Shown: positions 53,811-63,857 of the stretch, piece after piece
How positions within the stretch are numbered: the first letter of the stretch is position 1
Layout: each line of letters begins with the position of its first letter
Source of the DNA: an uncultured bacterium
GTDB taxonomy: Bacteria; Vulcanimicrobiota; Xenobia; Xenobiales; Xenobiaceae
Assembly (NCBI GenBank): GCA_934636825.1
Contig: CAKUBG010000012.1
Location: 1 to 64,000 of the forward strand
Direction: 5' to 3'
Length of the DNA stretch: 64,000 nt
Program-made: the position numbers and the translations under genes
The notes under the pieces: generated by a model
What the model was told of the DNA's origin: nothing
Databases searched by the model: none
The model's input: only the letters and a program-made list of their open reading frames with translations

Positions 53811-56498
53811 TTGAGCACAGCTATCAATTCCGATCTTACAGACCGCAGCAAACGCTGGGTTGTGGGCATAGATTTAGGCACTACCAATTCAGCCATGTCC
53901 TGTCTTCCTTTATTGGAAGAAGGCAATTTGGAGAGCGTTTCCATTACCCAACGCATTTCCGAAAACCAGATCAGCCGCTTAGCTACTTTACCTAGCTTTC
54001 TTTACTTGCCAGGCGAACACGAAATGCCTTTGCATGCTATGGAACTTCCCTGGAATCAAGAGCTGGACTACGCCGTAGGCGCTTTTGCCCGCACTCAAGG
54101 AGCAAAAATTCCCGGCCGTGTAGTTAGTTCTGCCAAATCTTGGTTGGCCCACCGTCGCGCCGAACCGGGAGAGGCTATTTTACCTTGGGAAGCTGTCAAA
54201 GAAGGGCGTAAAGTAAGTGCTATCGAGGCTTCGCGTCGTTATTTGGCTCATATGCGCGACTCTTGGGACTACGATCATCCAGAACATCCCTTGGCTTTGC
54301 AAGAATTAGTGTTAACTGTGCCGGCTTCTTTTGACGAAATAGCCCGAGATTTGACTATAGAAGCAGCCGATCGCGCCGGTTTGGAAAATGTCACTCTCTT
54401 AGAAGAGCCGCAAGCCGCTTTTTATACTTGGCTGTGGCCTAGACGCAAAACTTGGCGCAGCAGTTTGCCAGGCGTCAATGAAATTTTAATTTGCGATATT
54501 GGCGGCGGCACTTGTGACTTTACGGCTATCAAAATTGATGAAGACGGTTTACGCCGTATAGCTGTAGGCGATCACTTAATGTTGGGTGGCGACAACTTAG
54601 ATATTGCCATAGCCAGACTGTGTGAAGCCAGATTGGGCGTAAAACTAAATTTATTGCAATGGGGCGTCTTGCAACAGCAGTGCCGCCAAGCAAAAGAAAA
54701 GTTGCTTGGTGCCAATCCTCCCGAATCATGTTCAGTTATTACTCCTGGTATTGGCTCCAAGCTCATCGACAGCGCTTTACAAACGGAAGTCAGTCGCCAA
54801 GAAATCCAAGAGCTAATTTTAAATGGCTTTTTCCCTGAAGTTCCCTTTGACGAGCCGATAGCTAGCGATCGCAAAGTAGGTTTACAACAATGGGGTTTGC
54901 CTTACGCTAGCGATCCTATCGTTCCCCATTATTTATCGTCCTTTATGCGCACCCATAACTTGAAGCCGCAAGCGGTTTTATTTAACGGTGGCGCCTGTCG
55001 TCCTCAAGCCATTAAGCAGCGAATTTGTAAGATCTTAAACAATTGGCTGGGCTACGAAATACAAGTTTTGGAAAATGAAGCTGAAGATCTAGCCGTAGCT
55101 CATGGTGCCTGTGCTTTTGGTTGGCTCAAAAGCCATGGCCAAGAACGCATAAAAGGCGGCATTGCTCGTTCGTATTATTTGGGCGTGGGAGATGATCAAG
55201 CTCTTTGCGTCATTCGGCGCAACCAAGACGGAGGTGAACGCCAAGAAGTCGACGATATGGAGTTGAAACTCAGAGTAGGCTCCCCAGCGGCCTTCCCACT
55301 TTTTGCTTCGGCCGAGCGTCCTCAAGACATGGTAGGTCAAGTAGTTAAGCAAGAATTGCTTAAACCTTTGGGCACTTTAGAGACGGTAGCTGCAGGCAGT
55401 AAAGGCGAAAGTGAAGTAACAGTGCATTTAGCCGCACAAGTAACTGAAATTGGCACTATGGCTCTTTGGGCCACTTCTTTAGATGGCTCGCGTAATTGGT
55501 CGTTGCAATTGCCTTTACGCGGACGCAGACAGAAAAAAGCATCCTTAGATGTTGCCCCCAAGTTGATCGACAAAGCCAAAAAGCTAATCAATTATACTTT
55601 CAGTACCAAAGCCAACAAGCTGCGAGATACAGATATAAGACCCAGAGCTTTGCTGGGTTCTTTGGAAGCTTCTCTGGGTAAACGCACCGCTTGGCCTTCC
55701 AACTTGAACAGAAGTTTGTGGGAAGCTTTTTGGCTTTGCGCCGATAAACGCCGCTCTTGCGCCGAATACGAAGCGGCTTGGTTTAATGGAGCCGGTTTCT
55801 TGTTACGCCCCGGCTTGGGTGCACCTTTGGACAAATGGCGCCTCGAGCAAATGCAAAAACTGCTGCCAGAGTGGATGCAATTTTCTCAAGATGAAAATGT
55901 ACGCCGCGAGTTTTGGGTTTTCTGGCGCCGTTTGTCTGCAGGTTTAGAAGCCGCTGCCCAAACTAGCTTGTGGGCCAACTTGGCTCCCCGCCTTATACCC
56001 GGGCGCAAACATATAAAAAGTCGCCTCAAGCAACTGCTGCCAGCCGAAAAAGTAGAAGTTATGCGCTTAGCTGTCAGCTTAGAACGTATACCGATGTCGG
56101 AAAAAGAGACTTTAGCTGAAACTATTTTCCAAGACTTTAAAGTGCGCCCAGATACGGTCTGGCAACTTTCTCGTTTGGGAGCCAGACGCCTGATGGGAGC
56201 CGGCCCTCAACACGTTATGGCCGCCGAACTTGTAGAAACTTGGGTAGAAAAAATTCTCAGCACCAAGTGGTCTGACAGCCGTTCCATTGGTTTAGCCACA
56301 GCCGAAATGGCTCGTTATACCAACAATCGCGCTTTAGACTTAAATAAGAAGTTGCGCGAACGGCTGGCCGAACGGCTGGAGCGCGAAAAACTTCCCCAGG
56401 CGGCCCAGCGTGTACTTTGTTTATGTGAAGAAGAGGACGAAGCTGCCTCCGTCCTCTTCGGTGAAGATTTGCCTATGGGTTTGCGCTTAGACGTCTAA
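53811..56498 (+). CDS. Atypical Hsp70-family protein
   Basis: 895 residues. The N-terminal 430 form an actin/Hsp70 ATPase domain: VGIDLGTTNSAMS, CDIGGGTCDFTAIK and FNGGACRPQAIKQRI. The usual substrate-binding beta sandwich and lid of DnaK are not recognisable. Instead there is a long divergent C-terminus rich in Trp and Arg (WSLQLPLRGRRQKKASLDV, LMGAGPQHVMAAELVETWVE), of the kind seen in large Hsp70-like proteins with a DUF3731-type region. No DnaJ or GrpE gene is nearby. The TTG start has AAGGAG upstream. Its last 12 bases overlap the convergent kinase gene. Confidence 0.85.
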   Translation: MSTAINSDLTDRSKRWVVGIDLGTTNSAMSCLPLLEEGNLESVSITQRISENQISRLATLPSFLYLPGEHEMPLHAMELPWNQELDYAVGAFARTQGAKIPGRVVSSAKSWLAHRRAEPGEAILPWEAVKEGRKVSAIEASRRYLAHMRDSWDYDHPEHPLALQELVLTVPASFDEIARDLTIEAADRAGLENVTLLEEPQAAFYTWLWPRRKTWRSSLPGVNEILICDIGGGTCDFTAIKIDEDGLRRIAVGDHLMLGGDNLDIAIARLCEARLGVKLNLLQWGVLQQQCRQAKEKLLGANPPESCSVITPGIGSKLIDSALQTEVSRQEIQELILNGFFPEVPFDEPIASDRKVGLQQWGLPYASDPIVPHYLSSFMRTHNLKPQAVLFNGGACRPQAIKQRICKILNNWLGYEIQVLENEAEDLAVAHGACAFGWLKSHGQERIKGGIARSYYLGVGDDQALCVIRRNQDGGERQEVDDMELKLRVGSPAAFPLFASAERPQDMVGQVVKQELLKPLGTLETVAAGSKGESEVTVHLAAQVTEIGTMALWATSLDGSRNWSLQLPLRGRRQKKASLDVAPKLIDKAKKLINYTFSTKANKLRDTDIRPRALLGSLEASLGKRTAWPSNLNRSLWEAFWLCADKRRSCAEYEAAWFNGAGFLLRPGLGAPLDKWRLEQMQKLLPEWMQFSQDENVRREFWVFWRRLSAGLEAAAQTSLWANLAPRLIPGRKHIKSRLKQLLPAEKVEVMRLAVSLERIPMSEKETLAETIFQDFKVRPDTVWQLSRLGARRLMGAGPQHVMAAELVETWVEKILSTKWSDSRSIGLATAEMARYTNNRALDLNKKLRERLAERLEREKLPQAAQRVLCLCEEEDEAASVLFGEDLPMGLRLDV

Positions 56499-58286
56499 GT
56501 CTTTAGCTGACATCAGCGGCAGTGTGATAGTCACTTGAGTGCCTTGGCCCACTTTACTATCAAATTTGACACTGCCGCCATGACGTTTCACGATAGCTTC
56601 GGTAATGGGAATACCTAAGCCGGTGCCGCCGCTAATGCGATCGCGTCCAGTATCTACTCTATAAAAGCGTTTGCCCAAATTGGCCAGATGTTCAGGAGAA
56701 ATACCGCACCCCTCGTCGCTGACTACGATCTTTACATCATTATCAGCAACTTGAGCTGCTACTTTTACTTGTTTTTCTTTGGGCGTATGGCGCAAAGCAT
56801 TGTCAATAATATTGCGTACGGCTCTAGTCAAAGCTGAAGCGTCACCTAAAATCCACACGTCGCGACCGGTCTCAATTTCGACAGGATGTTCCATAGCTTC
56901 ACTCAAGGAAGCTCCTACAGCATTTTTCACCACTTCGTTGACGCTAACAGGATCAGTCACCTTGCGGTGAGACAGTTCTTGGTTGCGCGATAAAGTCAAT
57001 AAATCGAGTACTAAATGCTCCATGCGGCTAAGTTCTTTATCGATAGTAGATACGGTACTTTGCACTTTATCTAATACTTTGGCATCTTCCAGCTTCAATT
57101 TAAGTACATGTACCGCTCCCATCAAGCTAGTTAAGGGCGTTTTTAGTTCGTGGGAAGCATCGCCAATAAAACGTTGCTGTTCCAGAAAAGACTCTTGCAA
57201 AGCGTCCAACATATGATCGAAAGTATTGGCCATAACGAATATCTCGTTGCGTCCTTCGCCCAAATGGACTCGAGCGCTTAAATCGCCAGCTTCCAATTTT
57301 TTAGCTACTCCGACAACTTTTTGCAAAGGCGTTGTCAATACTCTAGCTGTGCAAATACCTGCTACCGATACGAGTAAAGCCAAAATGATGGAGCCAATAG
57401 CAAAAAGGCGATGAGCCATTTTTATAGCTCTGTCGGCAAAATTCCAAGGAACGGCAGCTTCTATATAACCAGTAAGCTTATCCCCTTCGGTAATGGGACA
57501 AAGCATAATTTGAAAATTAGGCGCCTCTACATAAACCAAAGTGAAAGGGCCGAAATGGGGAGGTGGCGGCATCCCTTCGTTTATACCGCGCTTGTCACTG
57601 GAAAGCCAAAGCAAAAAATGGTGGAACAAACTATTGCGCCTAGGCAATTTAGAAGGCCCGTAGTAGGTAAAGCCAGCTTCCTTAATAATAGCTTGAGAAT
57701 AAGCCATCATTTCAGGAGCATTGTCTAGTCCACGGTGCCCAGCTTTATCTGAATTTTGCAAGCGCCGCCAATTTTCACTTAAAAAAGAGAACATGGCGCG
57801 ACTGGGCACTCTAGGGAATTGCTCTTTGCCTTCAAAATGCATAAAAGGCGACTCAGAAGAGGCTATCTTGCGGCCTTGCAAATCGTAAATACGCACATAG
57901 CTACAATTGCGTCCAATGGCTTCAGCCATCTTCTGATAATTGCCATTAAATTGAGCTAAACGCAAAGCCCTGGGCTTAGGCTTACGGCGCTGAGGTATGT
58001 TTTCTCTACTTCCTCCGCTTGAGCACATTCCGCTTATTGTTTGCCAAAATCCGGGGGCAGGTCTCTTATGATGCAAACGCTCGCGCTCAGCGTCCATTAT
58101 CATTCTTACATCTTCTTTATCATCTTCGGCAAAATAATAAAGAATAGTGTACAAAGACCTGGCTCCCTCATTCCATACTACACTGTCTATAGCAAAGCAA
58201 ATAAACAAACCGGAACAAAAAATAGCCAGCGAGAGAATGGTCACAAAAGACAGAGAAATTAGTACCGATAAAGAAACTCTGCGCAT
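56487..58286 (-). CDS. Sensor histidine kinase
   Basis: 599-residue membrane histidine kinase. Transmembrane helices lie at about residues 8-34 and 295-320, bracketing an extracytoplasmic sensor domain of about 260 residues of unknown ligand. HAMP, HisKA (DASHELKTPLTSL, phospho-His about 379) and HATPase (DNALRHTP, DEGCGI, FYRVDTGRDRISGGTGLGI) follow. The RR gene precedes it by 27 bases on the same strand. The ATG has AGGAGAGG upstream. The signal sensed is unknown. Confidence 0.92.
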   Translation of the reverse strand: MRRVSLSVLISLSFVTILSLAIFCSGLFICFAIDSVVWNEGARSLYTILYYFAEDDKEDVRMIMDAERERLHHKRPAPGFWQTISGMCSSGGSRENIPQRRKPKPRALRLAQFNGNYQKMAEAIGRNCSYVRIYDLQGRKIASSESPFMHFEGKEQFPRVPSRAMFSFLSENWRRLQNSDKAGHRGLDNAPEMMAYSQAIIKEAGFTYYGPSKLPRRNSLFHHFLLWLSSDKRGINEGMPPPPHFGPFTLVYVEAPNFQIMLCPITEGDKLTGYIEAAVPWNFADRAIKMAHRLFAIGSIILALLVSVAGICTARVLTTPLQKVVGVAKKLEAGDLSARVHLGEGRNEIFVMANTFDHMLDALQESFLEQQRFIGDASHELKTPLTSLMGAVHVLKLKLEDAKVLDKVQSTVSTIDKELSRMEHLVLDLLTLSRNQELSHRKVTDPVSVNEVVKNAVGASLSEAMEHPVEIETGRDVWILGDASALTRAVRNIIDNALRHTPKEKQVKVAAQVADNDVKIVVSDEGCGISPEHLANLGKRFYRVDTGRDRISGGTGLGIPITEAIVKRHGGSVKFDSKVGQGTQVTITLPLMSAKDLDV

Positions 58287-58313
58287 AATCTTTAGGCCTC
58301 TCCTAGCCTACTT

Positions 58314-58988
58314 CTAACCTAAAGCGTAACCGACGCCACGTACAGTGCGTAAAAGAGAACGATTCTCGTCGTCAAGTTTATTGCGTAAAGCACATATATA
58401 AACTTCTACAACATTGGTTTCCAAATCATCACTCCACCCCCAGAGTTGTTGCAAAATCTGCTGACGAGTGAAAACTTGACGCGGCTTACTCATAAACATT
58501 TCCAGAAGTTCAAATTCGCGCAAAGTCAAATGGAGAGTACGACCGCCTTTGGTGACAATATGAGAATCGGGATCTAAAATAATATCTTCATATTCCAAGA
58601 AATTGACCTTGCGTCCCTTACTGCGACGCAATAAGGCTCTGACTCTAGCCATCAATTCAGCGAAATGGAAAGGCTTAGCTAAATAATCATCGCCGCCATT
58701 ATCTAAGCCCTCGACCATATCTTCAAGCTGATCTTTGGCGCTTAAAAATAAAATAGGCACGTCGGCAATACTGCGTATACCTTTGCATACTTCCAAACCG
58801 GAAATATCCGGCAACATAATGTCTAAAATAACCAAGTCAGGGTGATTATCTTTGTATTTTTTCAAAGCCTCACTGCCAGTAGCTGCCGTAATAGTTCGAT
58901 AAGATTCATGTTCCAAAGTATAAGTCACCGACTCGCGAATAGATTCTTCGTCATCAACGACTAACACCAAAGGCTGCTGAGTTGCCAT
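58314..58988 (-). CDS. OmpR/PhoB-family response regulator
   Basis: 224 residues. The receiver has VVDDEESIRES, the phospho-acceptor Asp in LVILDIMLPDISG and the conserved LAKPFHFAELMARVRALLRR. A winged-helix DNA-binding domain (LTLREFELLEMFMSKPRQVF; NVVEVYICALRNKLD; VRGVGYALG) follows. It is the first gene of a two-component pair; the kinase follows after 27 bases. AGGAGGGAGC precedes the ATG. Confidence 0.96.
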   Translation of the reverse strand: MATQQPLVLVVDDEESIRESVTYTLEHESYRTITAATGSEALKKYKDNHPDLVILDIMLPDISGLEVCKGIRSIADVPILFLSAKDQLEDMVEGLDNGGDDYLAKPFHFAELMARVRALLRRSKGRKVNFLEYEDIILDPDSHIVTKGGRTLHLTLREFELLEMFMSKPRQVFTRQQILQQLWGWSDDLETNVVEVYICALRNKLDDENRSLLRTVRGVGYALG

Positions 58989-59035
58989 AATGCTCCCTCC
59001 TAAAAAACGAAATAACCTCTCAAATATCTGTCCGT

Positions 59036-59041
59036 ATTATA
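59036..59041 (-). promoter_or_regulatory. -10 element upstream of the two-component pair
   Basis: On the minus strand a perfect TATAAT lies about 48 bases upstream of the response regulator ATG. No good -35 sits at the right spacing, so an activator may be needed, or the match is chance. Confidence 0.3.
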
Positions 59042-59096
59042 AAGAATTTTTCTTTATTTTTCTCCTTATCAAGTGGCTAAAGGTTAAAGATAAGCT

Positions 59097-59136
59097 AAAA
59101 AAAAGAGCAATTTTGCCTAAAACAAAAATGCTCTTC
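59097..59136 (-). terminator. thiI terminator
   Basis: On the minus strand AAGAGCA (complement of 59129-59135) pairs with TGCTCTT (59103-59109) and is followed by eight T, 25 bases beyond the thiI stop. Confidence 0.85.
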
Positions 59137-59160
59137 AATCTCAATTTATAGATTTAGATG

Positions 59161-60414
59161 CTATTCTTGGCCTAAATCCAGAGGGCAGCCCCACTCTCCA
59201 TCTTTATAGACAGGAGCTTGCAACTGAGTATGTTCAACTTCCTTGCCATTCCAACGTAATTCCAAAATTTCGGCCTTTTCTACAGCTTCGGCTTCTAATT
59301 CTGCCAATTCCATGTGGCTTTCTAATTCCAGCACTTCACGTAATCTGGCTTTGGTGCAAGGATGCTTACTGAGCATTAAGGAGCAACAATCTTCGTAAGG
59401 ACGGGCAGAAAGTTCATAAGTGCCGATATTGCGAGCTATTTTTAAAATATCTTCTTTGTCAGTTCCGACCAAAGGACGCAACATAGGCATTTTGGCAGCT
59501 TCGTCGATTACTCTCATATTGGTAAGCGTCTGAGAAGCTACTTGTCCTAAGCTTTCGCCGGTAAGCAAAGCCTGAGCTCCTTCTCGTTCGGCTACCAAAG
59601 AAGCAATACGCACCATAGAGCGACGATATAAGATCATACGCAAATCAGCCGGAGTCATGCTAAGCAATTCTTCTTGCACCGGGGCAAAACTGACCAAATA
59701 AAGTTTGGTTTTGTATTGGAAACGAGTTAAAATATCGGCCAACAGAGTGCAATTTTCCAAACTAGCCTTATTGGTAAATGGATAAGAATGGAAGTGGCAC
59801 ATAATTACATCGGCGCCACGCTTCATCATATTCCAACAAGCTACTGGAGAATCGAAACCGGAGCTGAGCAAACCAACAATCTTACCAGCAGTACCTACAG
59901 GAAGACCGCCCGGCCCTTTGATACGTTCCCCAGAAACCAACACTAAATTGTTGACGATTTCTAAGCGAATGGTAATATCCGGATTAGTTAGATCGACTTT
60001 CATCTCGCGACCAATATCTTTGGCTCTATCGCCAATGTAGCCGCCCACAGTCCTTTCCACTTCTCCAGAACGCATAGGGAAACTCTTGTCGGGACGACGA
60101 CAGCGCACGGCAAAAGTTTTGCCTTCAGCTTCGCAAAAGCACTTCCAAGCCGCTTTTTTCATAGCTTCGAGATCTTGAGGGACTTCATAAACCAAAGCAT
60201 AGTTGGCCACCCCAAAAACCCCACCCATGCGGCGGCGCACTTCTTCCAAATCTTCTGAATCCAAATTGAAAGTAATACGACCATATAAAGTACGTACGGA
60301 AATCTTTCCCATATCGCGGAAAGTTTTGCGCAAATTGCTAACTAAACGCTTTACAAAAAGATTGCGATTGTTGCCTTTGAGGGCAATTTCATGATAATGA
60401 ACGACTATTTGCAT
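59161..60414 (-). CDS. thiI: ThiI, tRNA 4-thiouridine synthase
   Basis: 417 residues: a ferredoxin-like and THUMP N-terminus, then a PP-loop ATPase domain (GLLSSGFDSPVACW, LTGESLGQVASQTL). It adenylates U8 of tRNA and adds sulfur to make s4U, with a possible thiamine role. There is no rhodanese domain, so it needs an external sulfur donor such as a cysteine desulfurase. The segment CCSLMLSKHPCTK is the form seen in rhodanese-less ThiI. It is preceded by GGGAAA. It follows the DUF523 gene with a 144-base gap in which I see no convincing regulatory element. Confidence 0.95.
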   Translation of the reverse strand: MQIVVHYHEIALKGNNRNLFVKRLVSNLRKTFRDMGKISVRTLYGRITFNLDSEDLEEVRRRMGGVFGVANYALVYEVPQDLEAMKKAAWKCFCEAEGKTFAVRCRRPDKSFPMRSGEVERTVGGYIGDRAKDIGREMKVDLTNPDITIRLEIVNNLVLVSGERIKGPGGLPVGTAGKIVGLLSSGFDSPVACWNMMKRGADVIMCHFHSYPFTNKASLENCTLLADILTRFQYKTKLYLVSFAPVQEELLSMTPADLRMILYRRSMVRIASLVAEREGAQALLTGESLGQVASQTLTNMRVIDEAAKMPMLRPLVGTDKEDILKIARNIGTYELSARPYEDCCSLMLSKHPCTKARLREVLELESHMELAELEAEAVEKAEILELRWNGKEVEHTQLQAPVYKDGEWGCPLDLGQE

Positions 60415-60558
60415 TATTTATATTTTCCCAGCTGCAGATTTTTACAGCGATATACTCCCCATACCTGAAGGCAAGGTGTTCTACGGCACCTACGGTAAAA
60501 ATGCTGCCCCTACCTCGATTTATTTTTTGCTGCGCCCCTTATTGGCGCGTTCGACGGC

Positions 60559-61089
60559 TTAACCTGCCGACTTAATACAAAACCCTTTGGCCTCCAACAA
60601 ATCACAGGCTACGCCGCGCCCAGCATGACGCTGTCCATCAGCTCCACCCACGCTGCCGCAGCCGCAGGAAGGGCTATGCTGCTTCAGGATGATAAGTTCC
60701 GGCTGCAAAAGCTCGGCCAAAGCCAACACAGCTTCAGCTCCAGCCCGGAATTGAGCTGTAACATTTTGGCCGCTGCGATTGATAACTTGAGCGCTGTATC
60801 CGCAAATAGAACCACCTTCAGCGCCTCCAGCTAAGCCAGCCGGAACTCTGGGCACAGGCAAACCGCCTTGCATCTCGGGGCAAATAGGCATTGCCTCGTC
60901 TGAGCCAAAGTTTTCAAGCAATTGAGGATCGGCTTTGGCTTGTCCATCGTATCGGCAAGGCCAGCCTAACAAACAGGCAGAAATCATGATTTTAGGCGGT
61001 TTGCTCAAGCTGAGCAAGCGCTTTTGCTCAGCTTCAAGCTTAGAAAGCAGCTCGTCGTCCTGCGGCTGCGGACACTGGGCAGAAGTCAT
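60559..61089 (-). CDS. DUF523 family protein
   Basis: 176 residues. The DUF523 pattern is clear: ISACLLGWPCRYDGQ, ICPEMQGGLPVPRVPAGLAG, and LKQHSPSCGCG with its cysteine pair. The N-terminal 30 residues are extra. Function is unknown; conserved cysteines suggest metal or Fe-S binding. AAAGG precedes the ATG. It is in a minus-strand run between the lipoprotein and thiI. Confidence 0.9.
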   Translation of the reverse strand: MTSAQCPQPQDDELLSKLEAEQKRLLSLSKPPKIMISACLLGWPCRYDGQAKADPQLLENFGSDEAMPICPEMQGGLPVPRVPAGLAGGAEGGSICGYSAQVINRSGQNVTAQFRAGAEAVLALAELLQPELIILKQHSPSCGCGSVGGADGQRHAGRGVACDLLEAKGFCIKSAG

Positions 61090-61110
61090 TTTTTTTGCCT
61101 TTCTGCAGCG

Positions 61111-62319
61111 CTAGATGGCGCGGCGTACAAATTGGTTGCTCGGCCCCTGGCTGGCGAAGATATAAATATACTTGTCCTGGGCAGCGATACTAAAGCCGGT
61201 ACAACCGATCATGGGCTTAAGCTTTAAAGCTACTTCCGGATTGCTAAACTTGCCGTCTTTAAGGCAAGAATAAATAATAGATTCACCATCTCGGCTTAAG
61301 CTAGCTACATGCAAATTGCCATTTTTATCCTGGCAAGCTTCCAAAGCAGCTCCTATGGGAGCTTCTCCAGCTGCTGGAGGCGCTGCTGGCACTACTTGCC
61401 AGGAGCCGTCTTCCCAGCGACGCACTTGGCGGCGGCTTTTGTCATTTTTACTCAAACGAGGCAAATCGTAAACTAAAAGTGGGTTCTTGCCACTATTGTC
61501 ACAAAGAGAGAAATTTAAACCGAATTTGCCGCGCACGATGTTGACAGAATCTTCGTTGGTACCAATCAAAGGACGGAGATAGGAACTAAGCAAACTATGC
61601 CCATCGTTCCACACTGTCACAAAGCCGCCCTTATTTTCGCCAGCCAGCTCAACTTTATCGCAACCTACGCCTTGGCGCCCCAAATTGCAAGCTCGAGGAC
61701 GGTCGCCTCGATATTGCGGATCGAAAATAGCTGCCTTTACCATATTATTTTCAGCTGTCCAACCAAAGCATAAGCTAGGCTTGCGTCCACCGACACCGGC
61801 AATATCGATATCGCTACCTCCGCCAGCTCCGGAAAGCACAAAGCTGTCACAAACAGCAGGTTTACTAAAGCTCCAACCACTATCGCTAGAGTAGGAGTAC
61901 ATTACTTCAAAAGCATTTTCACTTTGTTCCACTATGTTGTGCAAGAACAATATGCCAACACTATATTTTGCAGTAGCGGCAGCTACTTTGCGCACACCGG
62001 CCAAGTTGGCGCCAAAGAAAGGAGCTTTGATAGTTGTCCATTTATTGCCAGATTCAAAAACTGAGAAACTAAACTCTGGAGCTTTAATAGCGCTAGCATT
62101 ATTAGACCAGCCAAAAAAGACTTGCAAACGCTTATAAGTGAGTAACTGCGGATCTACAACTAAACCGCCTCCGGTATCGGGAGTTTCCAACGACTGCCAG
62201 CTAGATGAAGATGCCCAGCTCTCTTTTGTCTGGGCGCAGCCCAAAACAATACCTCCGACACATGCCAAACAAGCTAAGCCGACAGCTGTCGACCGATAAA
62301 ACCTTTGACTAAAATTCAC
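61111..62319 (-). CDS. Predicted lipoprotein of unknown function
   Basis: 402 residues. A basic start (MNFSQRFYRS) and a hydrophobic segment end in GGIVLGCAQ, a plausible lipobox, so the mature protein is probably lipidated at this cysteine and anchored to a membrane. The remainder has repeated beta-like blocks with small/aromatic spacing (YSVGILFLHN; KPSLCFGWTAENNMVKAAIF; QDKNGNLHVASLSRDGESI), which recall a beta-propeller of BNR type, though no ASP-box is clear. The GTG start has GGAGG ten bases upstream. It lies 17 bases after the M16 gene. Confidence 0.75.
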   Translation of the reverse strand: MNFSQRFYRSTAVGLACLACVGGIVLGCAQTKESWASSSSWQSLETPDTGGGLVVDPQLLTYKRLQVFFGWSNNASAIKAPEFSFSVFESGNKWTTIKAPFFGANLAGVRKVAAATAKYSVGILFLHNIVEQSENAFEVMYSYSSDSGWSFSKPAVCDSFVLSGAGGGSDIDIAGVGGRKPSLCFGWTAENNMVKAAIFDPQYRGDRPRACNLGRQGVGCDKVELAGENKGGFVTVWNDGHSLLSSYLRPLIGTNEDSVNIVRGKFGLNFSLCDNSGKNPLLVYDLPRLSKNDKSRRQVRRWEDGSWQVVPAAPPAAGEAPIGAALEACQDKNGNLHVASLSRDGESIIYSCLKDGKFSNPEVALKLKPMIGCTGFSIAAQDKYIYIFASQGPSNQFVRRAI

Positions 62320-62336
62320 GGCAGCTTTTCCTCCGA

Positions 62337-63653
62337 TTAGAATTGATAAGTTTTTGGGAAGAGCGTCTTCAATTCTTCAGCTGATCCAGACATGCAAACG
62401 AGCCTATCTACGGGATTCAGCCATTTGCTAGCCAACTCAGCCGCCCTAGCCTTGGAGACTTTTTCCAATCCGTTCAAATAGCTAGCAAAGTCGAAAACTA
62501 TACCGTCTCTAGATAAAGTATGCCCCAATAAAGGAGCAGTTTCGCATGGGTTAGACCATTTAGAAACGACTCCAGCTGCGTGACGCATGACCGCTTCATT
62601 AAAGATATTTTCGTCTAAAGAGTTGGAAGCCAAGTCAGCAATTATCTTTTCCACAATGCCGATAACTCTTGGCAATTCTTTTACATGAGCAGATAAGTAG
62701 AGTTTAAAAACGCCCATGCCATCATAAACGTTAATGGCAGTGCGACAAGTATAAGTTAAGCTGTTTTTCTCACGCAATTCCAAATTGAATAAACTGGAAT
62801 AGCCTGCCCCCAATAAAGTATTGATCACACGCCAAGTAAGTAAATCTTTCTCAGTCAAGACAGGGAAACGCCACCCCATAGAAACAAAAGCTTGTTCTTC
62901 CGGGCCCGAAGTTTTAAGTATAACGCTGCCGTCAGGATATTCACTTTCGATAAGGAAATTGGCCGGCTTAATTGCACTGCCGTAAGGAACGCTTTGCCAA
63001 AAATCGTCGGCACATTTGGCGAAATCGTCACTTAAATTGCCACAGCCTATAATTACTAAGTTGCTGCGATTATAAATGCGCTGGTGGAAAGCACGTAAAT
63101 AGGCTGAGTCCATTTTGGCCAATCCGGCGTCGTCGCCCACAGGAGGACGACTCATGGGATTGGGAGCCAAAAGCAAACTCTCTACAGCATGAGAAACGAA
63201 AATACCATAATCGGCCAATTCACGCTGACGCTCGTGAATAATTATCTCACGCTCTGAATTTATGCTCTGCTGACTCAGTAAAGGCTTGAAAAGCACTTGT
63301 TGCAAAAGTTCGAATCCCAAGGCTTCTAAACCGCTGGGCACACGCACCCAATAAGCAGTTAAATCACGCGTAGAGTAAGCAGAAATTTGACCGCCTATTC
63401 CTTCAGCACAGCGTGACAAATCGTGAAGGGCGGGAAACTTTTCGGTGCCACGCATAGCTACATGTTCAAGAAAATGAGAAGCGCCCCACTCCCCTCTGTC
63501 TTCGTAGCGAACACCAGTTCGCACAGCCGCAAAAATATAAGCAAACGGAGAGCCGTCATTCGGACAAACCACACAGCGAGCTCCATTGGAAGCCTCAATT
63601 ATTTGGGTACTTCGACAACGGGCAAATTCTTTAAAACTGGCAGGTAATTTCAT
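62337..63653 (-). CDS. Second M16-family zinc metallopeptidase
   Basis: About 438 residues. The zinc motif HFLEH (in ASHFLEHVAMRGTEKF) and a following glutamate (INSEREIIIHERQRE) are present, so it should be active. The C-terminal half is weaker, as is common. It lacks a signal peptide. It is only distantly similar to the M16 protein at 42-43 kb. The ATG at 63653 is preferred over the GTG at 63668. It heads a minus-strand series with the lipoprotein. Confidence 0.9.
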   Translation of the reverse strand: MKLPASFKEFARCRSTQIIEASNGARCVVCPNDGSPFAYIFAAVRTGVRYEDRGEWGASHFLEHVAMRGTEKFPALHDLSRCAEGIGGQISAYSTRDLTAYWVRVPSGLEALGFELLQQVLFKPLLSQQSINSEREIIIHERQRELADYGIFVSHAVESLLLAPNPMSRPPVGDDAGLAKMDSAYLRAFHQRIYNRSNLVIIGCGNLSDDFAKCADDFWQSVPYGSAIKPANFLIESEYPDGSVILKTSGPEEQAFVSMGWRFPVLTEKDLLTWRVINTLLGAGYSSLFNLELREKNSLTYTCRTAINVYDGMGVFKLYLSAHVKELPRVIGIVEKIIADLASNSLDENIFNEAVMRHAAGVVSKWSNPCETAPLLGHTLSRDGIVFDFASYLNGLEKVSKARAAELASKWLNPVDRLVCMSGSAEELKTLFPKTYQF

Positions 63654-63857
63654 TGCTCTTCTTCTCACAATAAGCTCCGAACATTTAGACCTTTTCGGTG
63701 AGTGTCCGGTTTAATTGCAGGCGATCTGCTTGCCTGGCTTTGACAGCGCCGCATTTCAGCACAAGCTTCTGTCTTTTCGCCCTAGAAAAGACAAAGCCCT
63801 CTACAATCAATACAGCGCAAACTTTCCGCACCGAACTTTCGCCTATGAAATAGCAAA

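Noticed and set aside
60415..60558. Possible riboswitch in the thiI leader
   Set aside because: No thiamine-box or other conserved riboswitch core could be recognised; the stretch is only moderately GC-rich.
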